Below, one piece after another: positions 22,015 through 23,343 of a stretch of DNA of 23,343 bases. The notes under the pieces are model-generated. The model had not been told where the DNA came from. It searched no databases and saw only the letters and a program-made list of their open reading frames with translations. The first letter of the stretch is position 1. Every line of letters starts with the position of its first letter. Source of the DNA: Onstottus_A sp049273835 (lineage in GTDB: Bacteria > Acidobacteriota > Blastocatellia > UBA7656); assembly GCA_049273835.1 (NCBI GenBank), contig JBASRM010000079.1, positions 1 to 23,343 on the forward strand, in the 5' to 3' direction. A program made the translations under genes and the position numbers.

Positions 22015-22862
22015 GAAATCCCAAGTAGCCGCGCCGCGTTATCGTGCAGGATCTTCCTTCTCACCTCCGGCGAGAATCCTTCCAACGCGTCGAAGTCCGC
22101 AAGCCAGCGCTGCGGCATGATAAACGGATAATCGCTTCCGAACAGTATGCGGTCCTGCAACCTCCCCCGAGCTTCGTCGATTATTGATTTCGGCACGTAC
22201 TTCGGAGACCAGCCCGACAGGTCCATAAACACATTCGATTTGTGACCGATGATCGCAAGCATCTCGTCGTGCCAAGGCCAGGCAGGGTGGGCTCCGATAA
22301 TTGTTAGCCCCGGAAAGTCGGCGGCTACATGATCGAGATAAATCGGACGCGTGTAATCCAGTCTTATACCCATTCCGCCGGGTGTGCCTGCTCCGAGTCC
22401 GTTCGTCCCGGTGTGAAAAAGCGCGGGGACGCCGAGTTCGTTGATTTTTTCATAAAGTGGATAGAACTGTTTATCATTCGGATAGAACGCCTGTACGCCA
22501 GGGTGAAATTTAGCTCCTATCAAACCCAGCTCAGTGATTGCGCGATCCATCTCGGCGACCGCGCGCGCGCCCTTCCATGGATCAACGCAAGCAAACCCGA
22601 CAAACTGGCGTGGATATTTCTTCACGACGTCGGCTACTTCATCGTTAGTGAGCGGCGGAAGACCTGTTGCCGTCTCCGCGTCCCAGGCCAAAAGCACCGC
22701 GCGCATGTCAAGGTCTTCGTAGACGCGGGCGACTTCTTCCATCTCGCGAATGGGTACCTTGCTTCGAAAGAACCTTTCGGCCGGCTCCTTGAATGGTTTC
22801 ACCGCGCCGTCGAGAAAGCTCGGCGTAGGCAAGTGCACGTGCATATCGATGGCGGTGGTCAC
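22011..22862 (-). CDS. Amidohydrolase-2 family metal hydrolase
   Basis: A 283-residue TIM-barrel amidohydrolase from the GTG at 22862, chosen because AGGAGG sits a few bases upstream; an earlier start (22997) would add 45 unlike residues. Metal ligands of the amidohydrolase_2 (COG2159) type are His8 and His10 in IDMHVHLP, a His in AKFHPGVQAF, a His in TIIGAHPAWPWHDE, and the Asp in FGSDYPFIMPQRW. The end RRKILHDNAARLLGI is the family's closing helix. Members hydrolyse or decarboxylate ring-cleavage or related small carboxylates; the exact substrate cannot be given. It is convergent with the third LLM gene across the shared inverted repeat. Confidence 0.85.
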   Translation of the reverse strand: MTTAIDMHVHLPTPSFLDGAVKPFKEPAERFFRSKVPIREMEEVARVYEDLDMRAVLLAWDAETATGLPPLTNDEVADVVKKYPRQFVGFACVDPWKGARAVAEMDRAITELGLIGAKFHPGVQAFYPNDKQFYPLYEKINELGVPALFHTGTNGLGAGTPGGMGIRLDYTRPIYLDHVAADFPGLTIIGAHPAWPWHDEMLAIIGHKSNVFMDLSGWSPKYVPKSIIDEARGRLQDRILFGSDYPFIMPQRWLADFDALEGFSPEVRRKILHDNAARLLGIS

Positions 22863-22990
22863 GGTTCCTCCTGTTGATTGGCGCACGGAGCGAGCATCGT
22901 ACCAGACGCAATGGCCGGCGAGAAGCGAGCGTCGGAAGGGCCAGGTCGGGATAAATGCTCCTAGCCTGACCCCGGAGAGGCTTGCTACCA

Positions 22991-23075
22991 ACAGCATTGA
23001 GGCTGGCAGTCTCAGTTGTCAGGTTGAAAGCAAGCTACTGCGGGCTGGCGCCCCACAGCATTGAAGCTGGCAGTC
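22991..23075. repeat. 21-bp imperfect direct repeat upstream of SSADH
   Basis: Two 21-bp copies lie at 22991-23011 and 23055-23075, 64 nt apart. They differ at a single base (ACAGCATTGAGGCTGG in the first, ACAGCATTGAAGCTGG in the second). A GCTTGCT (22980-22986) and its complement AGCAAGC (23029-23035) bracket the first copy. The 310-nt gap between the amidohydrolase start and the dehydrogenase start holds these repeats and the hairpin at 23139-23154, and no gene that I can support. Confidence 0.55.
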
Positions 23076-23138
23076 GGGTATTAGCTCAACTATGTTACTC
23101 TTGTTCAACGATCCGCTGGACGCACCGCAACATACGCC

Positions 23139-23154
23139 TGCGGCTTGAGCCGCA
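23139..23154 (+). promoter_or_regulatory. Leader hairpin before the SSADH gene
   Basis: TGCGGC (23139-23144) and GCCGCA (23149-23154) form a perfect 6-bp stem with a TTGA loop, ending 18 nt before the ATG and just upstream of the GAGG ribosome site. It could affect translation or be chance. Confidence 0.3.
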
Positions 23155-23172
23155 CATCAGAGTGAGGTCGAT

Positions 23173-23343
23173 ATGCCAATCGCCAGCATTAATCCTGCAA
23201 CCGCCGAGATAGTAAAGACCTTCGAAGAGTTTTCCAAATCCCAAGTTGAAGAACGACTAGCCAACGCAGAGGAAACCTTCCGCGAGTATCGTCGAACTAC
23301 CTTCGCCCAGCGTGCCGAAAAAATGATGCGCGCCGCCGATCTC
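23173..23343 (+). CDS. Succinate-semialdehyde dehydrogenase, N-terminal part
   Basis: The first 57 residues of a gene that runs off the window end. The start MPIASINPATAEIVKTFEEF is the characteristic opening of NAD(P)-dependent succinate-semialdehyde dehydrogenases (GabD-like). The next stretch, VEERLANAEETFREYRRT, matches the helix that follows in this family, and TFAQRAEKMMRAADL begins the usual 'aldehyde dehydrogenase N-terminal' region. A GAGG ribosome site sits a few bases before the ATG. The position before Glu in INPATAE is usually Gly; Ala here is a small change. The catalytic Cys and Glu are beyond the window, so enzyme type rests only on the N-terminus. Confidence 0.85.
   Translation, partial: MPIASINPATAEIVKTFEEFSKSQVEERLANAEETFREYRRTTFAQRAEKMMRAADL

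Noticed and set aside
22329..22877. 182-codon plus-strand frame over the amidohydrolase gene
   Set aside because: The minus strand carries the conserved metal-binding motifs; this frame shows no family pattern.

Overview
This window looks like chromosomal DNA from a moderately GC-rich, uncultured-type soil bacterium, most plausibly an acidobacterium (Blastocatellia-like). That assignment is an inference. It rests on an acidobacterial-style VWA protein beside a HEAT-repeat protein, a Ser/Thr kinase fused to a periplasmic SUMF1-like domain, and an F420 gene set in which CofG and CofH are separate proteins rather than an FbiC fusion. I see no rRNA, tRNA, CRISPR array, transposase or phage gene.

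Layout. (1) 98-3237, minus strand: a probable three-gene run encoding an exported helical protein, a VWA protein and a HEAT-repeat protein. A GC-rich hairpin lies just after the last stop. (2) 3418-11275, plus strand: an F420-centred region. It holds two luciferase-like F420 oxidoreductases, an F420/FMN split-barrel protein, CofG, an SMR exporter, three consecutive methionine-salvage enzymes (MtnB, MtnD, MtnC), a second split-barrel protein and CofH. The salvage cassette sits between the two radical-SAM halves of F0 synthase. (3) 11390-14894, minus strand: a kinase-SUMF1 fusion, an M15 peptidoglycan peptidase and a membrane-anchored TPR-like protein. The last two overlap by 4 bp. (4) 15199-20325, plus strand: the least explained part. 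A good sigma-70-like promoter precedes four tightly packed genes for proteins with no signal peptide. The first has a PLTIN pentapeptide repeat, and the next three appear to have Ig-like beta domains with helical, Cys/His-rich or very basic appendages. A divergent polyprenyl synthase and a geranylgeranyl-reductase-family flavoprotein follow. A convergent phasin-like helical protein lies just beyond. (5) 20929-23343: a third luciferase-like F420 enzyme, an amidohydrolase convergent with it across a shared inverted repeat, and the 5' end of a succinate-semialdehyde dehydrogenase gene cut by the window edge.

How the parts may work together. CofG and CofH make F0, the precursor of F420, and the three luciferase-like proteins plus one or both split-barrel proteins are likely users of it. 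MtnBDC recycles the methylthioribose arm of S-adenosylmethionine metabolism. The 15.2-20.3 kb block is the best candidate for an undescribed system. My working idea is a hydrophobic isoprenoid product made by the two enzymes and a set of cytoplasmic beta-domain/helical proteins that coat, bind or organise it. This is inferred only from gene order and protein architecture.
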